Below are positions 48,333 to 58,200 of a DNA stretch of 64,000 nucleotides, one piece after another. A model generated the notes under the pieces. It was not told the DNA's origin. It made no database searches and saw nothing but the letters and a program-made list of their open reading frames with translations. Source of the DNA: Glaciecola sp. KUL10 (GTDB lineage Bacteria; Pseudomonadota; Gammaproteobacteria; Enterobacterales; Alteromonadaceae); contig NZ_BGNG01000009.1 of the NCBI RefSeq assembly GCF_003203515.1, positions 112,557-176,556 on the forward strand, given 5' to 3'. A program made the position numbers and the translations under genes. The first letter of the stretch is position 1. Every line of letters begins with the position of its first letter.

Positions 48333-48518
48333 ATACTCCTCTTTTCAATTATGGAAAAATCGTGGAGTTTTGCTCAGTTTAAAGACGACACTCTTCCATT
48401 CATGTAAATTAACAAAGTGTAAACTTCGCTAAACAATATAGGGAATTAGCAGATACCAATTGAAACATGCTGAATGGACTCAAAGCGCAGTTTTAATACT
48501 TTCAGTCCAGGTGCCACT

Positions 48519-51044
48519 ATGAAAAAAACGTCTATTTTGAATTATCGAATCTTGCGTATCCTCTCTCATTCATTGTTTCTTACGGGTTTAGTCTTAACAC
48601 TAACTGCTTGCGGTGGCGGAAGTGATTCAAGCCCAGAGGTGCCAACAGATCCGACACCCACACCGGTAACCAATAGCGCACCAACAGGAGAGGTCAGTAT
48701 TACCGGTGGCACAATGGTGGGTAACACCTTAAGTGCAGATGTTTCTTTAGCAGATGCAAATGGACTTGGAACCTTTAGTTATCAATGGCGACGATTGAGC
48801 GGTGGTGTTCACAACGATATTGATAATGCGACCTCAGATAGTTATCAATTGACTGAGAGCGATATTGATTTCACTTTGTCTGTCAGCGTTAGTTATACAG
48901 ATGGAGACGGATTTGCAGAAAGTGTGGATAGCAATGAAAGTGAAATCATTACCGCAACACCTGATTCGAACTCGGCAGGTAAACCAAATATCTTACTTAT
49001 CATTGCCGATGATCAAGGCGTGGATGCTTCAGCACAATACAGCTATTCGAACGATTTACCACTGACACCAAATCTAACGGCGCTAGCAAACCAAGGGCTA
49101 ATTTTTGATAATGCATGGGCAACACCTGCTTGTACAACAACACGCGCGACAATTATTACGGGGCAACACGGCATTAACAGTGGTGTTGACTTTGTGCCAG
49201 CCGTTATGGATTCGAGTGCACTAACACTTCAAAAACATATCAAGAGTTTAGACAGTGATTATCAAACAGCGGTTATTGGCAAATGGCATTTAGGCGGTGC
49301 AAACCCTGATTTGGATCATCCTACAGACAGTGGCGCTGATTATTATGCGGGCACTATTACTGGAACAATCGACGATTATTATGATTGGCAGTTGACTGAA
49401 ATGGGTGCAACCAGTCAACGCGGGGATTATCACACCACTGGCATCACTGATTTAGCTGTCGATTGGTTGGCTGAACAAAATTCCCAAGAGCGCCCATGGT
49501 TTCTTTGGATGGCTTATGTTGCGCCTCACTCTCCGTTTCACTTGCCTCCTAGCGAACTTCATGAGCGCGATGATTTAACCGGGACTGCTAGTGATATTCA
49601 GAATAATAGACGAGATTATTATTTGGCGTCAATTGAAGCGATGGATAGTGAAATTGGTCGCCTACTCGCTTCATTACCAGACAATGAACGTGAAAATACC
49701 TTAATCATTTACATAGGGGATAATGGAACGCCTGCTGGTGTAATTGATACAGAGGTGTTTAGTACGGCGCATAGCAAAAACACGCTTTATGAAGGCGGCA
49801 TTCGCGTCCCGATGTTTGTTAGCGGCCTAACTGTTGAGCGTCAAAATGAAAGAGAAGATGCATTGATAAACAGTACGGATATTTTTGCTACGGTGAGTCA
49901 GTTTATCGGTGGAAACAATACTCAAATAAATGATAGCTATAGCTTTTATCATTTATTTAGCAATGGCGAAGAAGCGCTTCGAACATACAACTATTCAGAA
50001 TTTACTCGTGATAATACAAGTGGTTGGTCGGTAAGAAATCAAGAATACAAATTGCTTTCAGTGGACTCTCAATCTCAAGCTTTGTATCAAGTGAACAACG
50101 ATATTAATGAAGAGCAGGATTTAAGTGGCGACAATGCTTTATCGACAGTCTTGAATGAACTCAATCAAGAAGCAAATCGTGTGAGAGGTATTCAAAACAC
50201 GCCAATTGATATCACCAATGCAATATTAACTAACCGAAGTGGCAGTTGTACGGATTATATTGAGCAATATCAGTCTACTGTTTTGGATGTCAACAATAGC
50301 GCCGTTTTCAATGGTGACATAAAGATATCGCTAGTCGGTGATAAGTGTCATTTTGACACCAATAATATTCCTAACCACGATTTTAATGATGGCGATGAAA
50401 GTTTTCCTCATCATGTGGCAGAGCAAGATGCGCAGTTAGAAATAACGGCAAGTCCCACGCATGCATCCACGACTACTGGTTTAAGTTTAGCGCTTAACAA
50501 TGCCGTTATGTTGAATGGGGTAAAGGTCGATTTGTTAGCGGCGGCGTGTTTTGGCGTTGGCAATGAAAAAACAGGTTGTGGCGACCTCGATCAACCTTGG
50601 CGCTTTGACCCTATGCATGAAGCCAACGAGTTCAGAGTGGACTCGCATAATGCTCATTCTCAAAATGATGGTGCCTATCATTACCATGGCAAACCCAATG
50701 CATTATTTGATGATAGCGATGACAGTGCACCGTCTCCTGTCGTTGGTTTCGCAGCGGATGGTTACCCCATTTATGGTTCGTATTTTGATGACGGTAGCAA
50801 CATTCGAAAAGCACTTTCTAGCTACCAATTAATAAGTGGCGAACGCCCATCAACCACTGGAAACCCAGGTGGAACCTACGATGGTAGCTTTAGAGATGAC
50901 TATGAGTATATTCAAGGAAGTGGCGACTTAGATGAGTGTAATGGCATGACCATCGATGGCGTTTATGGATATTTCATTACAGATGGGTTTCCATATGTTT
51001 TGGCTTGCTTTAAAGGAACACCAGACCCGTCGTTCAACAAATAA
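48519..51044 (+). CDS. Sulfatase-YHYH domain fusion lipoprotein
   Basis: An 841-residue lipoprotein: signal peptide with lipobox LTAC (Cys31), a CGGGSDSS linker, one Ig-like/cadherin-like domain (about 50-145), a sulfatase domain (about 155-560) and a C-terminal YHYH domain (Y720-H723; also GFAADGYPIYG). Sulfatase landmarks are PNILLIIADDQG, GKWHLGG, PHSPFHLPP, IGDNGTP and KNTLYEGGIRVP. The position that is modified to formylglycine reads C205-T-T-T-R209 instead of the usual C-x-P-x-R. Likely an outer-membrane-anchored enzyme acting on sulfated polysaccharide; the YHYH role is unknown. ATG 48519 follows CAGGTG (48508-48513); an upstream ATG (48474) is rejected because the lipobox distance fits the later one. 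Confidence 0.88.
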   Translation: MKKTSILNYRILRILSHSLFLTGLVLTLTACGGGSDSSPEVPTDPTPTPVTNSAPTGEVSITGGTMVGNTLSADVSLADANGLGTFSYQWRRLSGGVHNDIDNATSDSYQLTESDIDFTLSVSVSYTDGDGFAESVDSNESEIITATPDSNSAGKPNILLIIADDQGVDASAQYSYSNDLPLTPNLTALANQGLIFDNAWATPACTTTRATIITGQHGINSGVDFVPAVMDSSALTLQKHIKSLDSDYQTAVIGKWHLGGANPDLDHPTDSGADYYAGTITGTIDDYYDWQLTEMGATSQRGDYHTTGITDLAVDWLAEQNSQERPWFLWMAYVAPHSPFHLPPSELHERDDLTGTASDIQNNRRDYYLASIEAMDSEIGRLLASLPDNERENTLIIYIGDNGTPAGVIDTEVFSTAHSKNTLYEGGIRVPMFVSGLTVERQNEREDALINSTDIFATVSQFIGGNNTQINDSYSFYHLFSNGEEALRTYNYSEFTRDNTSGWSVRNQEYKLLSVDSQSQALYQVNNDINEEQDLSGDNALSTVLNELNQEANRVRGIQNTPIDITNAILTNRSGSCTDYIEQYQSTVLDVNNSAVFNGDIKISLVGDKCHFDTNNIPNHDFNDGDESFPHHVAEQDAQLEITASPTHASTTTGLSLALNNAVMLNGVKVDLLAAACFGVGNEKTGCGDLDQPWRFDPMHEANEFRVDSHNAHSQNDGAYHYHGKPNALFDDSDDSAPSPVVGFAADGYPIYGSYFDDGSNIRKALSSYQLISGERPSTTGNPGGTYDGSFRDDYEYIQGSGDLDECNGMTIDGVYGYFITDGFPYVLACFKGTPDPSFNK

Positions 51045-51091
51045 ATTGTTTTTTGGCGACGTTTTTACCTATTTAAAAACGTCGCTTTTTA
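50980..51091 (+). repeat. 112-base direct repeat, copy 1 (YHYH 3' end plus terminator)
   Basis: The last 65 bases of the sulfatase-YHYH gene and the following terminator recur at 55092-55203 with only two differences visible (G/A at 51030 versus its partner, A/T in the hairpin). Copy 1 is the functional context. Confidence 0.95.
51056..51090 (+). terminator. Terminator of the sulfatase-YHYH gene
   Basis: Perfect 12-base stem (GCGACGTTTTTA at 51056-51067, TAAAAACGTCGC at 51074-51085), six-base loop, then five T. Confidence 0.85.
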
Positions 51092-51233
51092 AATGCATTT
51101 TGTCGTTTTTTGGCGTTTTTTAACTAATCTAGCGCGTATTCTCACCCCACCTAAGCGGCGGATGACTTCAGCTTAATACAAAGCTAAAAGTCACTGCCAA
51201 TATCATGTTGTAACTCGTTTAGTGGAGAGTGAG

Positions 51234-53483
51234 ATGAAACATAATCAACACCTGCAGTATTTGCGATTAACCCTTTGTGCAACCGTGATTTCTAGCTTGA
51301 TGGCTTGTGGAGGTGGCGGATCAGATAGCGCTCAAACTGCACCTGCACCTGTTCCCGCGCCAGCATTAGCACCTAATCAAGCACCTACAATTGGCAATTT
51401 ACTTGCACAAGAAGTGGCGGAGCGAACAAGTATGATCATCGATGCTGATGCGACGGATACCGACGGCTCTATTGCCAGCTACCAATGGTCGCAATTATCT
51501 GGGCCTGCTGTAGAGCTGGGTATCAGTGATACTCAATCTCTTTCGTTTGAAGCGCCAACGGTTGAGCAAAACGAAGAGATCGTGTTACAACTCACTGTGA
51601 CAGACAATGAAGGCAGTAGTACAACTGAGTCCTTGCAAATCACCGCTTTAAATACTCACTTTGAAACTGATATTCGCGGTAAGATTAGCCTTGACGGTGA
51701 ACATCAGGGCGATGTAAGCGTGCGTTTTCAATATGGTTCGATTCAATTAAGCAGTCGTACTGATGCGCAAGGCGATTATCATTTTGAGGCTGAGTTACCT
51801 TTGCCAATTCAGCAACTACCTTATCGAATTGAGGCTGATACCGAGCATGCAGTGCTTTCAAAAGTAGACTTTATAGAGTCTTTGCTTAATGAGCGTGATA
51901 TTGCACGCTCACCTTTGGCGTTTTCACAGAATGTGAGTGATATTGATAGTGAAGTAAAAAGCGAAATAAAAAGCGAAAAACAGACAAACAGTATAGAAAT
52001 AAACGAACTAACAACTTCTGAAAGTGCACTGCTCAGCGCCTTATACGAGCAGCCAAGTCAGATTCTATCTGAAGCGTTTATTGATAGCGATGAGTTCAGC
52101 AGTTTGTTCGACCATGTCAGTACTGCAAAATTCATAGAACTATCTGCGTTTATGACTTACATGCAACAGAACGATATTCCCGCGCCGACACCGTTCACCT
52201 TTGAAAATCTAGCTTTGTTAATTGAAGAAACACAGGCAGCCACTGAGAATTTTGATACAGCCATGTCTGATATTTCTGCATCCCTCGCAAGTGCTCAAGC
52301 CAATCGCGAAAATTTTGATGATATCGCATCCGCGCAATTCCCGTTGACTGTATTTCCCATTTTAGCCAGTGCCAAAAATACAGTTCGATTGGGTATTAAC
52401 TTTGATTTTGTTTATCGTTTTGAATCAGAAGATCACGTACTGGTGATAAACAATGATGGCAGTAAAGTATTGGCTAGTTGGGAAATATTAGACAACGGAA
52501 AGCTTAGAGTCTCTCGAGATGATGCTCAAGGGTGGTATCAGTGGAGTTACAACACTGCTGAACACGGAGTCTGTTCAGAAAAAGCCACTTCAAAAGATTG
52601 GAGTATGATTCGCAAAAGAGGTAACGCACCTGACGCCGCGCTTATCGACGTTAATTATCGTGTTGAGTGTGAAGATGGCTATACAAATGATTTCTCTACA
52701 CCACAGTATGTATCGCTTGTGACTGAAGACAACTCAAAATCGTTCAGGGTTAATGAGTTTAACGACAAGCTATTGGCAATTGAATTGCCAGGTGAGGAAG
52801 CAAGAGGAGATAACTTCGTTGCTAATGTGTTGAGATTTGATAGCGACATGAGCGGCGTTAACCAAGACTCAGGAGAAAACTTTACGTGGTCAATCGATAA
52901 CGGCGTCACTTCTATTAGTTTTGCTAGTGGTGAATCTGTAAACGTGCATAAAGTACAAGAAAACAAACAAGGTGCTTATGGTATTGTTCAAATATATACA
53001 GACCAATCAGGTGCTTTGTACTCAAATAAAGGCATGATGGTGGAGGTCACTACCGACCAGGGCTTTGTGAATGAAGATGATTATTACGGCGTATGGCGTT
53101 CTGGTTTTGATGTTAGCCAAGCTAATCAGCACCGCAAAATGGGATTTTCGATAGTGCTGAGCGCTAACGGGAACTCAGAGAGAATATCATCTAATTTTTA
53201 TGATAACGAAATACATACTTCAACTTCGCCGATGATATGGGAAATCGAAACAGGTCAACTTGTCAACTATCGGTCTATATTAGGGGGGCAGTTTGAACGT
53301 TGTTTACCCTCAGAAGATACAGAATGTTGGAATTTAAATGTTAGAAAGTGGGACTTATTAGCGCAACACGGCAATCGAATATATGTAAGAGAATCATTGT
53401 ATTATAATTTTTCCAGACCTGAAAATAATCAAGAGCTTGCACCCTTGAGTGACTCTAGATTGAATTTCTATCAGATTGATTAG
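51234..53483 (+). CDS. Large lipoprotein with PKD/REJ-like domain, function unknown
   Basis: A 749-residue lipoprotein: signal peptide ending LMAC (Cys25), CGGGG linker, proline/alanine-rich spacer, then an Ig-like fold (about 40-135) with DADATDTDGSIASYQWSQL and LTVTDNEGSSTTESL. The remaining 600 residues are not recognised: a short carboxypeptidase-regulatory-like stretch (IRGKISLDGEHQGDVSVRF, about 145-185), a helical Asp/Glu/Ser-rich part (230-370) and a beta-rich C-terminal part with several Trp. Start ATG 51234 has GGAG at 51224-51227; the GTG at 51222 is rejected. It follows the sulfatase gene after that gene's terminator, so is its own unit. I cannot assign a function. Confidence 0.8.
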   Translation: MKHNQHLQYLRLTLCATVISSLMACGGGGSDSAQTAPAPVPAPALAPNQAPTIGNLLAQEVAERTSMIIDADATDTDGSIASYQWSQLSGPAVELGISDTQSLSFEAPTVEQNEEIVLQLTVTDNEGSSTTESLQITALNTHFETDIRGKISLDGEHQGDVSVRFQYGSIQLSSRTDAQGDYHFEAELPLPIQQLPYRIEADTEHAVLSKVDFIESLLNERDIARSPLAFSQNVSDIDSEVKSEIKSEKQTNSIEINELTTSESALLSALYEQPSQILSEAFIDSDEFSSLFDHVSTAKFIELSAFMTYMQQNDIPAPTPFTFENLALLIEETQAATENFDTAMSDISASLASAQANRENFDDIASAQFPLTVFPILASAKNTVRLGINFDFVYRFESEDHVLVINNDGSKVLASWEILDNGKLRVSRDDAQGWYQWSYNTAEHGVCSEKATSKDWSMIRKRGNAPDAALIDVNYRVECEDGYTNDFSTPQYVSLVTEDNSKSFRVNEFNDKLLAIELPGEEARGDNFVANVLRFDSDMSGVNQDSGENFTWSIDNGVTSISFASGESVNVHKVQENKQGAYGIVQIYTDQSGALYSNKGMMVEVTTDQGFVNEDDYYGVWRSGFDVSQANQHRKMGFSIVLSANGNSERISSNFYDNEIHTSTSPMIWEIETGQLVNYRSILGGQFERCLPSEDTECWNLNVRKWDLLAQHGNRIYVRESLYYNFSRPENNQELAPLSDSRLNFYQID

Positions 53484-53560
53484 CTTAGTGGTGTAAGCAA
53501 AGTATAATTATGAAGTAGAGTCCTCTTAAAATAGCGGGCTTTTTTATGTTTGGGCTTGTA

Positions 53561-54403
53561 TTAGCGCTTCAATGCCGCAATTTTAGAAGGATGTATGTGA
53601 TACGCCTTTGCAAACAATCGCGTGAATTGAGCTTGGCTACTAAACCCACATTCGATCATCACTTTTTTGACCGCTGTACCTTTGCATAAGGCTTCATAGG
53701 CTTTTTTCACTCTTACGTAATTAATGCGTTTAGCCGGTGTGCCTAGAGAGAGTTTCTTCATTTTACGTTCGAGTTGGCGCACTGGCATTCGCAAATTGTC
53801 AGCAAGAAGGTCTACCGAAAAGTCAGGATGACAAAAGCTAGCAAATATCGCCGCGTCTAATTGCTTCGTAAAGTCTTCGCGTTGTTCCGAGTTATCTACC
53901 AACAAATGCAGATTGCTTTTTTGTTCAATGGCTCGGCGAGCGACACTTCGCAATAAATTGATGATGTTAGCCACTTTAAATAAAAGCTCTTCCGTGTTAA
54001 AGGGTTTGCTTATTACTTCTATTCCACCGTTTGCATACGCACTTGCATGTTGATCATTATGATTTGCTGAAGCAAGCAAAAAGATGGGTATGTGCTGCGT
54101 GTTAGAATCTAATTTAAATTGTTGTAAATTGCTAATAGAAGAGTGTTCGCCCCAATCGCTCACTATGACGTCTGGTTCAAATTCGATTGCTTCGTTGTAT
54201 AGCTGATCAAAAGTATCAGCGTAATGGGCGATAGCATGCTTTGAGAATAGCAGTATTAAAAACTGTTTTAATTCTGGGTTGCTTTCGTGGATCAATATTT
54301 TACAGTTTTCAGGAAATGAGCGAGCCAGTTGTTCTTGTGTGCTTAATTCGTTGGCATGTAGTTGTCGAACTATTGCATCTTTATCTGCTTTTATTGGCGT
54401 CAC
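53561..54403 (-). CDS. REC plus AraC-type HTH fragment of a hybrid two-component regulator
   Basis: A 280-residue reading frame with a receiver domain (about 35-150: CKILIHESNPELKQFL, PDVIVSD with the phospho-Asp, VISKPF with the Lys) and a C-terminal AraC helix-turn-helix (about 190-280: FSVDLLADNLRMPVRQLERK, then VMIECGFSSQAQFTRLF). This is the end architecture of hybrid two-component systems that couple sugar sensing to polysaccharide genes. The GTG start is arbitrary: the same frame runs upstream without stop to 54561, where a one-base shift joins it to a histidine-kinase remnant. Without its sensor it is probably a broken gene, although the DNA-binding part itself is whole. The neighbouring sulfatase could have been a target (inference). 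Confidence 0.75.
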   Translation of the reverse strand: MTPIKADKDAIVRQLHANELSTQEQLARSFPENCKILIHESNPELKQFLILLFSKHAIAHYADTFDQLYNEAIEFEPDVIVSDWGEHSSISNLQQFKLDSNTQHIPIFLLASANHNDQHASAYANGGIEVISKPFNTEELLFKVANIINLLRSVARRAIEQKSNLHLLVDNSEQREDFTKQLDAAIFASFCHPDFSVDLLADNLRMPVRQLERKMKKLSLGTPAKRINYVRVKKAYEALCKGTAVKKVMIECGFSSQAQFTRLFAKAYHIHPSKIAALKR

Positions 54404-54888
54404 ATTAGATACTCGCCAGATTAATCCAAGTTTATTTTTGTCTTTAATTGCTTCTAAAACCCACTCGTACTTTGCATAGACCGTGTTTATTAAGGCAAGA
54501 TCTTCTTCGTTAAAAATGTCTTCAAACTTATCAAAGGGGCAACCGTTTATTTCAAAAAAAATGCAATGTTTTTAGCGTTATCAGTGATTTTTTGAGTGAC
54601 CGTAACAGAAGATGGTGTTGATGAGTACCGAAGGATTGACCCTAAAACACAGGCAAGCACCGAAGCAATTGATTCGCGATTAAACATAGCCAAATGCACC
54701 TCTTTAAAATGCCACGTAAAGTTAACCGAAACATTTTTAAAACTGGTTTCATACGCGATGAAGTGTTTAACAAATTCATCTTGGATAATTGCCATATTTG
54801 AATGTGACGTTTGAGTCGTCAATTGATTCAAAGGTTTACTTTGTGCTTTGATTTGCTTTCCTCCTGACGCTTTTGGAACACCCATCAT
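54404..54888 (-). pseudogene. Decayed histidine-kinase (HATPase) part upstream of the REC-HTH frame
   Basis: Frame 54888 to 54547 contains QSKPLNQLTTQ and FNRESIASVLACVLGSILRY followed by SSTPSSVTVTQ, resembling the linker and N-box of a hybrid-kinase ATPase domain. It ends in the A8 tract (54554-54561 on plus). One extra base there continues it into FFEINGCPF, WRVSNV and then the REC-HTH frame without a stop. The ATP-binding G boxes are not recognisable, an in-frame stop lies directly upstream of 54888, and the sensor, membrane and His-phosphorylation parts are missing. So this is the 3' remnant of a lost hybrid two-component gene. Confidence 0.65.
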
Positions 54889-55051
54889 TCACGACGTAGA
54901 CGTTAATAGGTCGCTCTATAAGTTTATTTCGGCCATTGCCTGCAAAACATGTGAACTGAAATGTTGGAAAATGACTAAGAGGTCAGTGAGCTGTGTCGAT
55001 ACTAAGTACAAACGAGAAGAACTTGTTACGAATAGACATCAAGCCACACGA
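54889..55051. other. Intergenic stretch without recognisable gene
   Basis: Sequence between the kinase remnant and the mosaic scar. A plus-strand frame crosses it (54848-55156), but its first two thirds resemble no family. It is probably degraded remnant DNA. Confidence 0.5.
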
Positions 55052-55106
55052 GCTGATAGTGACGATGATAACGACGGTGTGTCTGACTCTTCAGATGGGT
55101 TTCCAT
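55052..55106 (+). repeat. 55-base inverted repeat with the metalloprotease 3' coding region
   Basis: 55052-55106 on plus is the reverse complement of 55341-55395 with two mismatches by eye. The partner encodes the last thrombospondin type 3 repeat (ADSDDDNDGVPDSSDAFP) of the metalloprotease on the minus strand. Here it reads ADSDDDNDGVSDSSDGFP. Confidence 0.92.
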
Positions 55107-55203
55107 ATGTTTTGGCTTGCTTTAAAGGAACACCAGACCCATCGTTCAACAAATAAATTGTTTTTTGGCGACGTTTTTACCTATTTAATAACGTCGCTTT
55201 TTA
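55092..55203 (+). repeat. 112-base direct repeat, copy 2 (YHYH 3' end plus terminator)
   Basis: Same as 50980-51091, offset 4112 bases, two mismatches. It includes the stop codon and the hairpin, here with one mismatch in the stem. Confidence 0.95.
55168..55202. terminator. Copied terminator between scar and metalloprotease gene
   Basis: GCGACGTTTTTA and TAATAACGTCGC (one mismatch) followed by T. It lies ten bases beyond the metalloprotease stop. The A-rich complement of its left side lets it act on the minus strand too, so the duplicated piece may now end the metalloprotease transcript. Confidence 0.6.
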
Positions 55204-55212
55204 TTTTACGTT

Positions 55213-58200
55213 TTAAGCAAATCGACGCCTTAAAAATAGCAAGGCTAACAACCCTAACAACAGCATTGGTGAAGTGCTTCCACCGCCACTTCCGGATTCT
55301 GTACTTGTTGGTGTAGGACGTTCGGTTCTTGATGAGTCTAATGGAAACGCATCTGAAGAGTCAGGCACACCGTCGTTATCATCGTCACTATCAGCGTTAT
55401 TACCTATGCCGTCACCATCTGAATCGGTTGTTTCGGCGGCATTATATGGGAACGCATCGGATGTATCATCGACACCGTCGTTGTCATCATCATTATCAGC
55501 GTTATTTCCAATGCCATCACCATCAAAGTCTTCGGTTTCTGTGGCATCTAATGGAAACGCGTCATTTGCATCTGCAACACCGTCATTGTCGTCATCGCTA
55601 TCTTCGTTATTGCCGGTTCCATCGAGATCGGTATCAAGCCATTCGTTTGGATTAAGAGGAAAAGCATCATCTTGATCTAGGTACGTGTCGTTATCATCAT
55701 CAGTGTCAGCATTGTTACCAACGCCATCTAAGTCAGTGTCTACCCATTCACTTGCGTCTAAAGGAAAAGCATCATCAGTATCAATATAACCGTCACCATC
55801 ATCATCTTCGTCAGCGTTGTTGCCAATACCATCTAAGTCAGTATCCAGCCATTCGCTTGCGTCAAACGGAAACATATCCTCGGTGTCAGGCACGCCGTCG
55901 TTGTCATCGTCTGGATCAACTGAATCGTCAATACCGTCTAGATCGTTGTCACGGCGGATATTAGGATCATCTGGATTAGCGTCTACGCTATCAACTACGC
56001 CGTCATTATCATCGTCGGGGTCCAAGTAATCTAATATGCCATCTTCGTCTGAGTCAGTTACGCCGGTGCTGCTAATAGGAAGCCCTTCTATGGGTAAAAA
56101 TTCGTCAGTAGATGTGATGGGTGGTTCACCCAAGCCTAATTCATAATCTACGTAGTCAGTCCTGCCAGCTACCCACATTTGTCCTGTTGCATCAACCGCA
56201 TAGTTTGCTTCTCTCGTAGCATAGGCAGTTGCCCAGAGGTTATCAGATGTAACAGAGGTTAGTCTCCTTATAGGGGACGCGCCTCTTCCCAATCTGGGGG
56301 CTGATTGGGTGGCGGATGTCCATAGTTTGTTTTCTTGATCGATACCGATGAAGCCATAAGTGGCATAACTCTTCACTTTCCAGTTTTGCGTATTAGACAA
56401 GGTCAGTGGGTAATAGCCCAGCTCATTTCGTTCTTCTTGGGTGATACTGTCTTGCATGAAATTGTTTGAACCTAAGCCATATATGCCATCTTGTGTGTCG
56501 ACAAACATGCGCCACAAGGAGAAAAACATATCTTCTACTGGTACATCAAAATCGATTGGAGACAAAAAACTATTGCGTAGAGGGCGTGCCAACGAGCTAA
56601 AACGAGGAGTGCCGGAGGTCCATACTTTGCCTTCGTTGTCGAAAAAAGCACTGACTTCGTCAAACTTTCCACCTTTCCAATTATACAGCCCATTTAACTG
56701 CACAACATTCAATGGAGTATAGGGGAGGGACTGTTTGTGGGCAGGCAAGTTTTCTGTCGACAAATAATTACCTAGCGCCCAGATACTGCCATCTGCTTTA
56801 AGTGCTAATGTGGCGGAACTAAACGTGTCACTATCTTGCAGATCAACCCAATCATTGTCAGTACCGATTTGAACGGGGCCAATAATGTCATTGCCGCCGT
56901 CGCTGAATAACTGTCCTTCTTGACCTTCAAACCACAACGAGCCGTCAGCCTTTAGTAAATACAATGCGCTTTGGTTTAGATCAAAATCTACCCAGCCGGA
57001 TGAACGTAAATGTGGTTGGCTGTAAATAACGTTATCAATAGAATTACCCCATTCATATAAATCACCTCGATGGCTTAAAAACAGCGTTCTTCCTTGTATG
57101 CTCGACAGCTTTTGTTGATAGGGCAGTTCTTGACGCGGTAAGGGTAAAATGTTGATTAACACAGTATGAGTTTGCTCTGAGCTCACGTCTTTTACGGATA
57201 ACTCTAATTGATCTGATTCAAAATCATTATTGGGAGAATAATTGAATGTATGCTCCATTAAGCTAAGCTCACCAAAACTAGGAGCTTTGACTACCTCGTA
57301 AACTAAATCATCGCCATCAATATCTTCACCGGGCAATTCTCTTAAAAGCGTTTGTCTAGGTTTAACAAATACGTTTACCTGTTCAGGCACTATGGGTTCG
57401 TTGTAAATTGATCTTTCAACTGAAATGTTGACGTCTTTTGTGGTAGTCAATTCGCCATCAAAAACAACCACAGATATGCTTGTTTCACCAAACAGTTCAC
57501 TTGTTGATTTTATGGTTATAACGCCATTTTCGTACGCTATCGCATCTGGGTTAATCAATGTTTCATCGTTTGAAAGGGCAGAAACTTCGATCAGATCAAT
57601 ACGTGACTCATCAATTATCTTCAATGGTATCTCGACGCTTTGAAGTTGTTGTAAAACAGCATTTTCCTGGACTTCAATCATCGGCGCTTGATTCACAAAA
57701 CCTTCGGCGACAATCCAGATTTGTTTTACTTCATCAGCATTTCTCACTTGGACCTGAGCAAATCCATTTGTGCTATTTTGATTTTCAATAACAAGTTGGA
57801 ATTGATCATTTTCCAATGGCGCTAGTGTGACTGAAAATTCGTTATAGTTACCTTGGTCAACAATACTGACTGAAGGGTTATTAGCATTTTCGATGACAAA
57901 ATCAACAGTAAACACGGTTTCTGCGCTAGTAGACTCAAATACTGTAGGCAGGGCAATATTGTTAGCGGATGATTCTGCTAGGTTGATTATGGCGGGTAAA
58001 CTGTACAGGCTTTTGATTTCAACTTGTTGGTCATCAACCCATTCATATGATTTTTTGGCCGCCACAGAGATACATAAGTTTGCCACTCGACTCGAAGGAA
58101 TAGTGATCAACGCGCTATTGTCACTTATTTCTGGAGTGAATGTGTAATTGGTAGAGAATCGGTCGAAACGACACTCTTCATTCGAGTGCCACCTCGCTTC

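Larger units (their letters stand above)
55052..55203 (+). pseudogene. Chimeric scar: thrombospondin type 3 repeat fused to YHYH C terminus
   Basis: A single frame reads ADSDDDNDGVSDSSDGFPY and continues VLACFKGTPDPSFNK with stop at 55156. The first part copies a thrombospondin repeat of the adjacent metalloprotease (inverted), the second copies the last 65 bases of the sulfatase-YHYH gene 4.1 kb away. The two source sequences overlap at CAGATGGGTTTCCAT (55092-55106), which differs from the thrombospondin source by only one base, so the joint looks like a recombination at short homology. No ribosome site or signal peptide belongs to it. Confidence 0.8.

Noticed and set aside
48109..48348. 79-codon minus-strand frame
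   Set aside because: No ribosome site or family; the plus strand here carries a recognisable antitoxin-like remnant instead.
55274..56029. Several plus-strand frames and repeat-like spacing suggesting a CRISPR array
   Set aside because: The periodicity comes from Asp-rich thrombospondin repeats of the metalloprotease; units are degenerate and have no unique spacers.
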